Positions 18,019-26,952 of a stretch of DNA of 64,000 nucleotides are shown here, one piece after another; the stretch's first letter is position 1, and the number at the start of each line of letters is the position of its first letter. The stretch is from assembly GCA_002389765.1 (NCBI GenBank), contig DGQM01000015.1, positions 56,106-120,105 on the forward strand, given 5' to 3'. Under the pieces are notes generated by a model that saw only the letters and a list, made by a program, of their open reading frames with translations, did not search any database and had not been told where the DNA came from. The DNA is from Bacteroidetes bacterium UBA4414. Its GTDB lineage: Bacteria; Bacteroidota; Bacteroidia; Chitinophagales; Chitinophagaceae. The position numbers were made by a program, and so were the translations under genes.

Positions 18019-18699
18019 TTACTTTATTTGTACGGTACTCATTATTCTATCAAAGACTTGTTCAAAGTTGCCATTGTATTTTTTATCATCATGATAGAGT
18101 AATGACAGGTTTAAAATTGTATTGTTGACTATAACGGTAGCATGGATATAATATGTGTAGTTGCTGTTGCGATAGAAGGGCATATTTTTTATACTGCTTA
18201 TAAAGTATTGATGCCTGCCTATATTCATGCTATCATTTCTTGAGTCTATAAGTTTTATCATGTTATTACAGATTACATCAACATCCTTTTCAATCCATTT
18301 TACTACAGAGGTATTGATGTTGTGTAGCTTTTCAGAATCGCATTTAGTAAATGATGTATAGGTGATTGAAAAGCAATGAGCTTTTTCCGGTATTAGCTTG
18401 GTAATGGTAGAATTTGTATGCTGCAAGCTGAATTCGTAAATATTTATCAAATCACAAAGGTCTGAGCCACACATCCAGTCGCTTGGATAGCTATCAACTT
18501 GATTGAATATGCTATATTCTTTGGGTAGATAAAAAGATATTGTCCCTATATCCTTTCTTAGTTTTAATTCATGATATACCCATGTACTGTCTATGTATGG
18601 TTTTCTCTGTTTAGGTAGTAGTGTATTATGATTACGGTTATTATCCCACTTGCAGGAAAGAAGTATTATAGGTAATATGTATATCCATAGGTATTTCAC
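18019..18699 (-). CDS. Orphan lipoprotein, cargo of island B
   Basis: 226 residues. The lipobox is ILLSC (Cys16), followed by KWDNNRN. The remainder is a soluble domain with several Cys, Asn and Tyr residues and a pattern reminiscent of secreted DUF proteins that start with a calmly varying beta sheet, but I do not recognise the family. It is AT-rich compared with the housekeeping neighbours. Convergent with the small membrane protein gene; together they form the content of island B. Confidence 0.6.
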   Translation of the reverse strand: MKYLWIYILPIILLSCKWDNNRNHNTLLPKQRKPYIDSTWVYHELKLRKDIGTISFYLPKEYSIFNQVDSYPSDWMCGSDLCDLINIYEFSLQHTNSTITKLIPEKAHCFSITYTSFTKCDSEKLHNINTSVVKWIEKDVDVICNNMIKLIDSRNDSMNIGRHQYFISSIKNMPFYRNSNYTYYIHATVIVNNTILNLSLLYHDDKKYNGNFEQVFDRIMSTVQIK

Positions 18700-18732
18700 T
18701 ACACGTAAGTTACATAAATATCAGTGTATTGC

Positions 18733-18957
18733 TTGTCCCAATTAAAGAGTATGGGACACTTGGGACAAAGTTGTTTTGTTCCAGTGTTCCAACTCACAGG
18801 ATTAGAACAAGTGGAACAAGATTGGAACAGATGAGGTGTTTGTTCCAATGTTCCATTATTCCATTCCTTGAATAAGTGGAACAGGTGGAATGTGTGGAAC
18901 AGATTTTCACGCTTTTCACGTTTTTCGAGACTATCACTGCGTGAAAACGTGAAAAAT
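18733..18957 (-). repeat. Island B, right arm: the four modules in mirror order
   Basis: B4' (18733-18769), B3' (18777-18830), B2' (18840-18901) and B1' (18904-18957). Perfect inverted blocks link the two arms: 26 bases at 17398-17423 against 18839-18864, 22 bases at 17469-17490 against 18771-18792, and the 16-base TGTCCCAAGTGTCCCA from left B4, which recurs inverted in B4'. Confidence 0.88.
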
Positions 18958-18975
18958 AGTGTTGAGATATAACTA

Positions 18976-19105
18976 CTTCCCCTCTTCAGAGGGGTTAGGG
19001 GTGTGTCTGCTCGCAATGGGTAACAGCACGCTTGGATGTATAACATACCCCTGTCACCACTGCGTTGCACTTCGTGGCGACATCCCCTTTCAAAAGGGGA
19101 CTGTT
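18976..19105. repeat. Hairpin-ended repeat beside island B
   Basis: It is bounded by two hairpins: CCCCTCT/AGAGGGG at 18978-18995 and CCCCTTT/AAAGGGG near 19083-19101. The interior is GC-richer than the islands and has no ORF. Hairpins of the same sort (CCCCTCCT/AGGAGGGG) lie at 37893-37914 in island C, so the two are probably related. Confidence 0.5.
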
Positions 19106-19122
19106 TTATTACTAAGAGAAAC

Positions 19123-20256
19123 CTACACCATGCCCTGTAGCTTGGTAACTACAGTGTCTATTTCTTCTTTGGTATTGTGTCTGCAGAAGGAGAAGCGGAT
19201 GGGTACTATATTGGCAGCGTTCTCGGGGTACAGTTCTTTTATTACATGGCTGATGCTATTGGCACCACTGCTGCATGCACTACCACCGCTTACACATATA
19301 CCTGCCATATCCAGATTGAAGAGCAGCATGTCAGACTTCTCCGTCATAGGGAAGCCTACGTTTAGTACCGTGTACAGGCTATTACCTTCCGCATCGCCAT
19401 TCAGCAATATGCTTGGGAATGTAGCACGCAGCTTTTCTATCATGTATTGTTTCAGCCCCAGCATATATTGGCTGTCCTGCTCGTAGCGTTCGGTAGCCAT
19501 TTCCAGTGCTTTGGCATAGCCTACAATGCCATACAGGTTTTCTGTACCTGCACGCATATTGCGCTCCTGTGCGCCACCATTCAGCAGTGGTTGTATTTTG
19601 ATGTCTTCGTTTACATAGAGTATGCCAACACCCTTTGGCCCGTGAAACTTGTGGCCTGCCGAGCTGGCAAAGTGTATATATATATCGTGCAGGTTGATGG
19701 GGTAGTGCCCGATGGTCTGCACCATATCGCAATGAAAGATGGCATTGTATTTACGACACAGTTCGCCCACGGCTTTTACATCCAGCAGGTTGCCTATCTC
19801 GTTGTTGGCATGCATCAGGGTTACGAGTGTTTTATCCTCGCTTGCAGCCAGCAGTTCTTCCAGGCTTTGCATATCTACATGGCCGTTTGGTGTCAGCTTT
19901 ACATAGCAGAGTGCCGCCTGTCCTGTTTTATGCAGGTATTCAACCGTATGCAGCGTAGCGTGGTGCTCTATAGGCGATGATATGATGCGTTTGCAACCAA
20001 GGTCGCGCACAGATGCATGTATAGACGTATTGCTGCTTTCCGTACCGCCCGATGTAAAGAATATCTCTCCCGGGTTGGCATGCAGTATTCTGGCTACAGA
20101 CTTTCTTGCATTTTCTATAGCCATCTTCGTTTCTCTGCCATAAGAATAAATAGAAGACGGATTACCAAATTTTTCCGTCATATATGGCATCATTGCACTT
20201 AGCACTTCCTGATCCATTGCAGTTGTAGCTGCATTGTCAAAATATATCCGCTGCAT
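19123..20256 (-). CDS. iscS: Cysteine desulfurase, IscS/NifS family
   Basis: PLP enzyme that removes sulfur from cysteine for Fe-S clusters and thio-modifications. The N-terminus is RIYFDNAATT. The PLP lysine is in SSAGHKFHGPKGVG, and the sulfur-accepting Cys is in SGGSACSSG near residue 330. Arg in NMRAGTEN is also conserved. I use the ATG at 20256 (377 aa); a TTG at 20268 would start inside the -7 element TAAATTTG (20266-20273, minus strand). No iscU is adjacent. Confidence 0.93.
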   Translation of the reverse strand: MQRIYFDNAATTAMDQEVLSAMMPYMTEKFGNPSSIYSYGRETKMAIENARKSVARILHANPGEIFFTSGGTESSNTSIHASVRDLGCKRIISSPIEHHATLHTVEYLHKTGQAALCYVKLTPNGHVDMQSLEELLAASEDKTLVTLMHANNEIGNLLDVKAVGELCRKYNAIFHCDMVQTIGHYPINLHDIYIHFASSAGHKFHGPKGVGILYVNEDIKIQPLLNGGAQERNMRAGTENLYGIVGYAKALEMATERYEQDSQYMLGLKQYMIEKLRATFPSILLNGDAEGNSLYTVLNVGFPMTEKSDMLLFNLDMAGICVSGGSACSSGANSISHVIKELYPENAANIVPIRFSFCRHNTKEEIDTVVTKLQGMV

Positions 20257-20265
20257 AATCGGCTG

Positions 20266-20273
20266 CAAATTTA
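20266..20273 (-). promoter_or_regulatory. -7 element of cysteine desulfurase gene
   Basis: TAAATTTG on the minus strand lies nine bases before the ATG at 20256, implying a very short leader. It decides against the TTG start at 20268. Confidence 0.45.
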
Positions 20274-20339
20274 CACAAATCTGTATTGTGTACTGTTAAT
20301 ATTAACTGTAGTTTAGTTGGTAGTTAGCAATAGATATAG

Positions 20340-21407
20340 ATGAAAAGATTGTTATTCGTTTCGGCTTTGTTATCAGTGTTTAGTGTAGATGCTCAAGATA
20401 AACCTGCTATACAGCTATCGGCATACGGAGAGGTGTACTACGGCTATGATTTTAACGAACCGCAAGACCACAACCGCCCCGACCATATCGTATCATACAG
20501 CAGGCACAACGAGGTGAACCTGAACCTTGCCTACCTGAAAGCAGCTTATGAGAGCAAGCACATACGTGGCAATGTAGCACTGATGACGGGTACCTATAGC
20601 AATGCCAACCTTGCAGCAGAGCCGGGTGTGTTGAAGAACATATTGGAAGCCAACGCAGGTGTAAAGCTGAGCAGAAAGCAGGAGCTATGGGTAGATGCGG
20701 GTATTATGCCATCGCATATAGGACTGGAAAGTGCCATAGGTAAGGACAATCGCACCCTGACACGTAGCTTGATGGCTGATAATTCTCCGTACTTTGAAAC
20801 AGGTGTACGCCTTAGTTATAAAAGCAAAAATGAGCAATGGTATGCCGCATTGCTATACCTGAATGGCTGGCAAAACATACAACGCCGCCCTGCCAATAAC
20901 ACACCCGCATTTGGCTTGCAGCTTACCTACATACTAACAGACAAGCTGACCATTAACTATAGCAATATTGTGTGCAATAACGAGCCCGATAGCAACAGGT
21001 TGTGGCGCTGGTATCATAACTTCTATGCAGTGTACAAGCCTGCTAAACGTTGGGAGGTAGCTGCAGCCTACGATATAGGCGCAGAGCAAGTGACTAAAGG
21101 TGTTAATGCCTACGGACTATGGTACAGCCCTGCACTAATACTAAGATATGCCGCAAGCAAGAAGATAGCCCTTGCTGCCCGTTGCGAGTATTATGACGAC
21201 TACTACGGGTTGATGGTACGTGGTGCTACATTTCGCCAGTTCCGCACATGGGGCAATAGCTTGGGCTTAGATTACAGCATCAGCAAACATGCCCTGTTTC
21301 GTATAGAAGGTAAATACTATAGCAGTGGACAATTTGTATTTGCTAAATACGGCATGCCTGTTAAAAATAATCTGGTAACTACGGCTGCGCTATGTGTTTG
21401 GTTCTAA
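20340..21407 (+). CDS. Outer-membrane beta-barrel porin, OmpL/Bbp2-like
   Basis: 355 residues with a signal peptide ending at VDAQD. It has alternating amphipathic strands throughout and a C-terminal aromatic (VWF), as expected of an outer-membrane barrel. The opening IQLSAYGEVYYGYDF and SRHNEVNLNLAYLKAAYES blocks fit the putative beta-barrel porin-2 family common in Bacteroidota. Solute unknown. The 3' end overlaps the convergent methyltransferase gene by 29 bases. Confidence 0.82.
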   Translation: MKRLLFVSALLSVFSVDAQDKPAIQLSAYGEVYYGYDFNEPQDHNRPDHIVSYSRHNEVNLNLAYLKAAYESKHIRGNVALMTGTYSNANLAAEPGVLKNILEANAGVKLSRKQELWVDAGIMPSHIGLESAIGKDNRTLTRSLMADNSPYFETGVRLSYKSKNEQWYAALLYLNGWQNIQRRPANNTPAFGLQLTYILTDKLTINYSNIVCNNEPDSNRLWRWYHNFYAVYKPAKRWEVAAAYDIGAEQVTKGVNAYGLWYSPALILRYAASKKIALAARCEYYDDYYGLMVRGATFRQFRTWGNSLGLDYSISKHALFRIEGKYYSSGQFVFAKYGMPVKNNLVTTAALCVWF

Positions 21408-21918
21408 CCATTTCCCACAGTACCACACCCATACTTACAGATATATTCAAGGAGTGTTTGCTGCCGAATTGAGGGATTTCTATGCAGGCATCTGCCATCG
21501 CCATTACTTCTTCGTTCACGCCGCTTACCTCGTTGCCAAATACCAGTGCAACACGTTCGTTGCTCCATTGCAATGTGTTGAGCATGGTACTGTTATGTGC
21601 CTGCTCTACAGCAAATATTTTACAACCCAGTGCCTTTGCATGGTTTACGGCATCCATAGTGGTTTCAAAATGTTTCCAGCTTACCGTTTCTGTAGCGCCG
21701 AGGGCTGTTTTGTGAATGTCACGATGCGGAGGGGTAGGCGTATAGCCGCAGAGATACAGTGCTTCTATGGCAAATGCATCGCCTGTGCGGAAGGTGCTGC
21801 CCACATTGTGCATGCTGCGTACATCGTCCATTATCACTATTACAGGATGCTTTTCGGCAGCTTTCATGTCAGCGGCACTCAGGCGCTCCAGCTCCTCCAT
21901 CGATTTTTTGGTAAACAT
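21379..21918 (-). CDS. SpoU/TrmH-family RNA 2'-O-methyltransferase
   Basis: SAM-dependent ribose methylase of the SPOUT class. The three knot motifs are visible: SMHNVGSTFRTGDAF, ALVFGNEVSGV and IPQFGSKHSLNISVSMGVVLWE. The start is the ATG at 21918 (179 aa): upstream, TATCTTTG occupies 21923-21930, so an 11-residue longer frame from 21951 would begin upstream of its own promoter. Target RNA (tRNA or rRNA) unknown. Divergent from clpS. Confidence 0.88.
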   Translation of the reverse strand: MFTKKSMEELERLSAADMKAAEKHPVIVIMDDVRSMHNVGSTFRTGDAFAIEALYLCGYTPTPPHRDIHKTALGATETVSWKHFETTMDAVNHAKALGCKIFAVEQAHNSTMLNTLQWSNERVALVFGNEVSGVNEEVMAMADACIEIPQFGSKHSLNISVSMGVVLWEMVRTKHIAQP

Positions 21919-21922
21919 TGTG

Positions 21923-21965
21923 CAAAGATAGGTTTGGCTGCAAATTCTCAAATCCCTTATATTTG
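21923..21965. promoter_or_regulatory. Interleaved divergent promoters of the TrmH-like gene and clpS
   Basis: Minus strand: TTTG (21949-21952), N18, TATCTTTG (21923-21930), with the ATG only four bases on. Plus strand: TTTG (21933-21936), N21, TATATTTG (21958-21965), with the clpS ATG at 21983. The two promoters overlap within about 43 bases. Confidence 0.65.
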
Positions 21966-21982
21966 CAAAAAATTACAAGTAA

Positions 21983-22285
21983 ATGAGTTCAAGAGAATAT
22001 CAAATGGGTGGTATTCAGTGGCAGACACAAGAGGATGCAGATGAGGATGTACTGGTAGAGGAGATGCACAACCTGATTGTGTGGAACGATGACGTAAACA
22101 CGTTCGACCATGTTATTGAATCACTTATGGAAATTTGTGAGCATTATCCTGAACAGGCAGAGCAATGTGCCCTTATCATTCACCACAAAGGCAAGTGCGG
22201 TGTGCGTAAAGGTACGTTTGAGATGCTGCGCCCGCAGGCCGAAGCCCTGATAGACAGAGGCATACAGGCAACAATCGATTATTAG
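21983..22285 (+). CDS. clpS: ATP-dependent Clp protease adaptor ClpS
   Basis: 100 residues. It delivers N-end-rule substrates to ClpAP/ClpCP. Conserved blocks are LIVWNDDVNTFDHVIESL, the H...QAEQCALIIHHKGKCGV region and a C-terminal LxDRGIxATI. The acidic N-terminal tail of about 28 residues is usual. The gene has its own promoter and a strong terminator. Confidence 0.95.
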   Translation: MSSREYQMGGIQWQTQEDADEDVLVEEMHNLIVWNDDVNTFDHVIESLMEICEHYPEQAEQCALIIHHKGKCGVRKGTFEMLRPQAEALIDRGIQATIDY

Positions 22286-22308
22286 TATCGGCACTATACA
22301 AAAACAGT

Positions 22309-22340
22309 AATCCCCTTGTTGAAACAAGGGGATTTTTTGT
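22309..22340 (+). terminator. Terminator after clpS
   Basis: AATCCCCTTGTT / AACAAGGGGATT stem, two-base loop, then TTTTT. Confidence 0.92.
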
Positions 22341-22403
22341 TTTTACCCCGCTTTCTAACCCTTTTATGATTTCTTTAATGTTTTAACTATCGCCGATACC
22401 GAT

Positions 22404-22411
22404 TATTTTTG
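22404..22411 (+). promoter_or_regulatory. -7 element of the DPP-IV gene
   Basis: TATTTTTG matches TAnnTTTG 18 bases before the ATG at 22430; the alternative start at 22409 would lie inside it. Confidence 0.45.
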
Positions 22412-22429
22412 AAGCTACATACTACCGAT

Positions 22430-24604
22430 ATGAAATACTCTCTGCTTATAGTGTCGCTACTGGTGGCTCAGCTTGCCAATGCACAGGCTAAAAAACAAAT
22501 AACCATGGACGACCTGTTCAAGACCAACACCTTCCGCATGAAGAGTGTACCCGGCTTTAACGGTATGAAGGATGGTAAGAACTATACAAAGATTGAACAG
22601 CACGGAGATACGCAGATAATAAAGAAATACAATCTGGAAACAGGCGCAGAGGTTGAGGTGTTGTTTGATAATACCCAAACACTCTTCAATGGCAAGCCTG
22701 TAAAGTTTGATGATTACAGCTTTAGTAAAGATGAGAAGAAGCTGATGCTGAAAGCAGAAAGCCAGAATGTATATCGCCGTTCGGTATTGAACAAAGTGTA
22801 TGTGTATGATATAGCTACTAAAAGCATAGCATCGGTAGATAATGACAAAGTACTGCACGCAACATTTTCTCCGGATGGTAAAGCGGTAGCTTATGTAAAA
22901 GGTAACAATCTGTACATCATCAATTTTGAAACAGGTGTGAATCCGCAGGTAACTACCGATGGTGAATGGAATAAAATAATAAATGGTAATTGCGACTGGG
23001 TATATGAAGAAGAATTTGAATTCACCCGTGCATTCGACTGGTCGCCCGATGGTAAGTATATAGCTTTCTATAGGTTTGACGAAAGCAAAGTGCCGCAATT
23101 CAATATGGCTATGTATGGCGGGCTTTATCCTAAAGACTACCAATACAAATACCCTAAAGCAGGCGAGCCAAACTCTGTAATAGAAATCAAAGTGTATGAC
23201 GTAGCAAGCGGCAATACCATTAAAGCAGATGTGGGTACAGAAACCAATCAATACATACCACGCATCAAATGGACAAACGACCCTAAGACATTGTGCATCT
23301 ACCGCATGAACAGATTGCAGAACAAACTGGAATTGTTGTTTGCAAATGCTGCAACGGGTAAATCTGAAGTTATCTATACAGAAGAAAATAAGAGCTATGT
23401 AGAGGTGAACGATAATATGGAGTTTCTACCGGATAACAGTTCTTTCATCTTTACAAGTGAGGCAAGCGGCTATGTACACCTGCATCGTTGGGACTGGAAG
23501 AAGAAAAAACTGACAGACCTGACACCGGGCAAATATGATATAGCAGATATAACAGGCGTAGATAAAACAAAGAAACTGGTATACTACACAGCAGCAGAAA
23601 ACAGCCCAACAGAGCGCAAGCTGTATGTGGTAAACTGGGATGGTAAGAAACGTAAGACAATCACAAAAGAAGACGGTACGCACGCCATTACCCCGATAGA
23701 AGGGTACAACTACTTCCTCGATAAGTATTCAAAAATCAATCAGCCGCCTGTATATTATTTGCGTGATGCGGATGGTAAGGTGCTGAAAACACTGGAAGAT
23801 AACAAGGGCTTAAAAGAAGTAATGGCTGATTATGACCTTGGCAATATTGCCATCAAAGAAATAGACCTTGGCAATGGCAGCACTTATTGGACATGGATGA
23901 TAACACCTCCGAACTTCGACCCGAATAAGAAATACCCTGTACTGATGTATCAATACAGTGGCCCGGGTTCTCAGGAAGTAGCAGACAGATTCCCGATACG
24001 CGATTTCTTCTGGCACCAGATGCTGGCACAAAAAGGATACATTGTTTTCTGTGCAGATGGAACAGGTACCGGTTTCCGTGGCGAAGAGTTTAAGAAAAAG
24101 ACCTATCTGCAATTGGGTAAGTATGAAAGCGACGACCAGATAGCTATTGCAAAATGGCTGGGTACACAAACCTATGTAGATAAGAGCCGTATAGGCATCT
24201 GGGGCTGGAGCTATGGTGGGTTTATGAGCAGCACATGCGTATTCAAATCGCAGGATGTGTTTAAGATGGGTATTGCCGTAGCACCTGTTACCAGTTGGCG
24301 CTACTACGACAATATATATACAGAACGATACATGCGTACACCGCAGGAAAATGCGGATGGCTACGATAACAATGCCCCCGAGAAGATGGCTGCCAACCTG
24401 AAAGCCAAGTACTTGCTGATACACGGTACGGCTGACGATAACGTACACTTCCAAAATGCAGTTATGCTGACCGATGCTTTGATAAAAGCCAATAAAGAGT
24501 TTGACAGTGAATACTACCCGAACCGCAACCACGGTATATCGGGTGGCAATGCAAGACCGCATTTATATAAAAGAATGACAGATTTCATTCTCAGCAATCT
24601 TTAG
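22430..24604 (+). CDS. Dipeptidyl peptidase IV (S9B)
   Basis: Secreted serine exopeptidase that releases X-Pro dipeptides; 724 residues from the ATG at 22430, with a signal peptide ending at ANAQA. The DPP-IV beta-propeller carries the EE motif in DWVYEEEFEF, which binds the substrate N-terminus. The catalytic triad is Ser in GWSYGGFM, Asp in HGTADDNVHF and His in NRNHGISG. The next two genes follow with a 14-base gap and then a 4-base overlap, so the three may be co-transcribed. Confidence 0.93.
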   Translation: MKYSLLIVSLLVAQLANAQAKKQITMDDLFKTNTFRMKSVPGFNGMKDGKNYTKIEQHGDTQIIKKYNLETGAEVEVLFDNTQTLFNGKPVKFDDYSFSKDEKKLMLKAESQNVYRRSVLNKVYVYDIATKSIASVDNDKVLHATFSPDGKAVAYVKGNNLYIINFETGVNPQVTTDGEWNKIINGNCDWVYEEEFEFTRAFDWSPDGKYIAFYRFDESKVPQFNMAMYGGLYPKDYQYKYPKAGEPNSVIEIKVYDVASGNTIKADVGTETNQYIPRIKWTNDPKTLCIYRMNRLQNKLELLFANAATGKSEVIYTEENKSYVEVNDNMEFLPDNSSFIFTSEASGYVHLHRWDWKKKKLTDLTPGKYDIADITGVDKTKKLVYYTAAENSPTERKLYVVNWDGKKRKTITKEDGTHAITPIEGYNYFLDKYSKINQPPVYYLRDADGKVLKTLEDNKGLKEVMADYDLGNIAIKEIDLGNGSTYWTWMITPPNFDPNKKYPVLMYQYSGPGSQEVADRFPIRDFFWHQMLAQKGYIVFCADGTGTGFRGEEFKKKTYLQLGKYESDDQIAIAKWLGTQTYVDKSRIGIWGWSYGGFMSSTCVFKSQDVFKMGIAVAPVTSWRYYDNIYTERYMRTPQENADGYDNNAPEKMAANLKAKYLLIHGTADDNVHFQNAVMLTDALIKANKEFDSEYYPNRNHGISGGNARPHLYKRMTDFILSNL

Positions 24605-24618
24605 CCTTAATTTGTGGT

Positions 24619-25536
24619 ATGACAAGACTGGAAGCAGCCATTCTGAAACTACCACCCGTTAAGATAGTAGCCAATTGGGCTAAGAAGGCGGTGTTGCCTG
24701 GTTTTCAGGGGGTGTCTTTGTTTGATGTTACCAGATTCTTCATCAAAGAAGTATCGAACACGAAGATAAATGTGCGTGCCGCTGCGGTAACGTACAACTT
24801 CCTGATGGCTATACCACCTACATTGCTATTCCTGTTTTCGCTGATACCATACCTGCCGCTGGGTGATGTGGAAGTGACTATGCTGGATACGCTGAAGCTA
24901 TTGGCATTGCCGCCTGCTATCTACAAAAGTCTTTCAGGGCTGATAATAGACTTTATGAATACCGAGCGTAAAGACCTCTTGTCTTACGGTATCTTGCTTA
25001 CCTTGTTCTTCTCATCAAACGGTATGATGGGCTTGATGAATAGTTTTGATCGTGCTACTACCATACACATTCAACGCACAGGGCTCAAGAGACGGTGGAC
25101 TGCCATTAAGCTAACGGTGATGTTGATATGTGTTGCCGTTATCAGCTTGGCTGCACTCATCCTGCAAAGTGAGGCACTGAACGGGCTTATCCTCAGTGTA
25201 TTCAATAACGTGATAGTGGTAAAGCTGCTGAGTATGCTTATTCTTATAAGCCTCATATTTACCATGATATCATTGATATATACGTATGGCCCTTCGTTGG
25301 TACACAAATTCAGTTTTGTATCTCCGGGCTCTGTATTTGCAACGGTGTTGAGTGTTATCGCAACCGTTGTTTTCTTCTTTCTGGTCAATAATTTTATCAA
25401 TTACAACAAGGTTTACGGTTCTATAGGTACATTGATGGCGTTCATGGTGTGGGTATGGCTCAATACTATGGTGATACTGCTGGGTTTTGAACTGAACGTA
25501 AGCATCTTATTGGGTAAATTTTCTGATAAAAAATGA
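24619..25536 (+). CDS. YihY/BrkB-family inner membrane protein
   Basis: 305 residues with about six membrane segments. The RAAAVTYNFLMAIPPTLLFLFSLIPYLP block and the C-terminal YGSIGTLMAFMVWVWLNTMVILLGFELN block are hallmarks of the YihY/BrkB (UPF0761) family, whose molecular role is still uncertain. It sits 14 bases after the DPP-IV gene and overlaps the next gene by ATGA. Confidence 0.9.
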   Translation: MTRLEAAILKLPPVKIVANWAKKAVLPGFQGVSLFDVTRFFIKEVSNTKINVRAAAVTYNFLMAIPPTLLFLFSLIPYLPLGDVEVTMLDTLKLLALPPAIYKSLSGLIIDFMNTERKDLLSYGILLTLFFSSNGMMGLMNSFDRATTIHIQRTGLKRRWTAIKLTVMLICVAVISLAALILQSEALNGLILSVFNNVIVVKLLSMLILISLIFTMISLIYTYGPSLVHKFSFVSPGSVFATVLSVIATVVFFFLVNNFINYNKVYGSIGTLMAFMVWVWLNTMVILLGFELNVSILLGKFSDKK

Positions 25537-26897
25537 GGGTAAAGGCTAAGGTTATATTGAGTGGTGTATTGGGTTTGTTGTTATTGACACAAGCATGCGA
25601 TAATCCCAACAGGCTGCCTGATAATGTTACATACACCGAGCATATAGCACCGTTGATGTACAAAAACTGTACAGGCTGTCATAGAGAGGGTGGTGGTGCA
25701 CACTTCAATCTGGTTACGTATGCAGATGCTAAGAAATACGGTGCTGCAAGTGCATTTGTAATGCGCGAACGTATGATGCCACCATGGCCTGCAGACCCGC
25801 ATTATACAGAGTTTGTAGGGCAAAAGGTGATGAGCGAGCGAGATATACGCTTGGTAGAAAAATGGGTGCAGGATGGTATGAAGGAAGGCCCTGCAGATAA
25901 AATGCCTAAGCTGCCGGACTATCCTAAAGGCTCATTGATAGGTACACCCGATTTGCGCATACCCGTGCAACCATATCTGCTACCTGCCAATAGCATCGAT
26001 AAGTTTTTGCTTGTTAAGATTCCTTTTGAGCTACCTGCCGATACCTATGCCAGTGTAGTAGAATTCATGCCGGGCAATGGCGGGGTAGTACACCATGTGA
26101 ATGGTGATATGGTGAAGTATGATTTTGATAAAAAGAAGACGGTGTATGTGGGCGAGAACATAGCAGATATGATAGAAGACTCTACCATCAAAATAGCATT
26201 TGAGAAGTTGGGCTTGCCTAATGACGATGGCACTTATCCGACATTGCAGAAATCTGTAGTAAACTACCTGCCCGGTACATATGGGCAACGCTACCCTGAA
26301 GGCTTGGGTGGATACAAACTACCACGCAAAGGTGCTTTCTTGTTGAATGACCTGCACTATGGTTTTACCAAAGACAAAGCTGTGTGGGATAGTTCGTACA
26401 TCAACATCTTCTTTTCAAAACTGCCACCTAACCGTCCTGTACAGGAGTTTCAATTGGGTACTATAGGTGTATCGCCAGTGCTACCCGATTTGATATTGCA
26501 GCCTAATACGGTAAAGAATGTGTATAGTAAATACACTATACCCGAAGATATCTCAGTGCTTACCATCAACCCGCATATGCACCTGATAGGTAAGAGCTTT
26601 AAAGCCTATGCGCTGAAACCTGATGGTGATACAATCCGTTTGATATCAATACCTAAATGGGATTTTAACTGGCAGTATTTCTACACATTCAAGAAGCTGG
26701 TGAAGATACCAAAGGGTAGCACAATAGTAGCAGAGGGAGTGTATGACAATACGAAGAACAATATGAACAATCCATTCAGCCCACCACGACTGGTTAAGGA
26801 CCAGAACGGCAGTATGCGTGCAACGGATGAGATGTTCCAATTCATCATCACGTATGTGCCATACAAAGAAGGCGATGAAAATATAAGCCTTGAGTAA
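25533..26897 (+). CDS. Lipoprotein with heme c domain and copper type II monooxygenase-like domain
   Basis: 454 residues. The lipobox is LTQAC (Cys22). One c-type heme site, CTGCH, lies at 46-50. The C-terminal part carries VVHHVNGDM, NPHMHLIGKSF and TDEMFQF, which occupy the order of the copper-binding His-His, His-x-His and Met ligands in PHM/DBH-type ascorbate-dependent monooxygenases. The WDFNWQYFYTF and KIPKGSTI strands also fit that fold. The fusion implies direct electron delivery by the heme domain, which is an inference. Substrate unknown. Confidence 0.75.
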   Translation: MRVKAKVILSGVLGLLLLTQACDNPNRLPDNVTYTEHIAPLMYKNCTGCHREGGGAHFNLVTYADAKKYGAASAFVMRERMMPPWPADPHYTEFVGQKVMSERDIRLVEKWVQDGMKEGPADKMPKLPDYPKGSLIGTPDLRIPVQPYLLPANSIDKFLLVKIPFELPADTYASVVEFMPGNGGVVHHVNGDMVKYDFDKKKTVYVGENIADMIEDSTIKIAFEKLGLPNDDGTYPTLQKSVVNYLPGTYGQRYPEGLGGYKLPRKGAFLLNDLHYGFTKDKAVWDSSYINIFFSKLPPNRPVQEFQLGTIGVSPVLPDLILQPNTVKNVYSKYTIPEDISVLTINPHMHLIGKSFKAYALKPDGDTIRLISIPKWDFNWQYFYTFKKLVKIPKGSTIVAEGVYDNTKNNMNNPFSPPRLVKDQNGSMRATDEMFQFIITYVPYKEGDENISLE

Positions 26898-26952
26898 ACC
26901 TTAACATTTTCCAATAGTCTATATAGCTTATCTTCATAAAAAACTACGTTGC

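Noticed and set aside
17296..18957. Integron cassettes with attC sites
   Set aside because: No GTTRRRY/RYYYAAC core sites, no integrase, and shells are mirrored around the cargo rather than following each gene.
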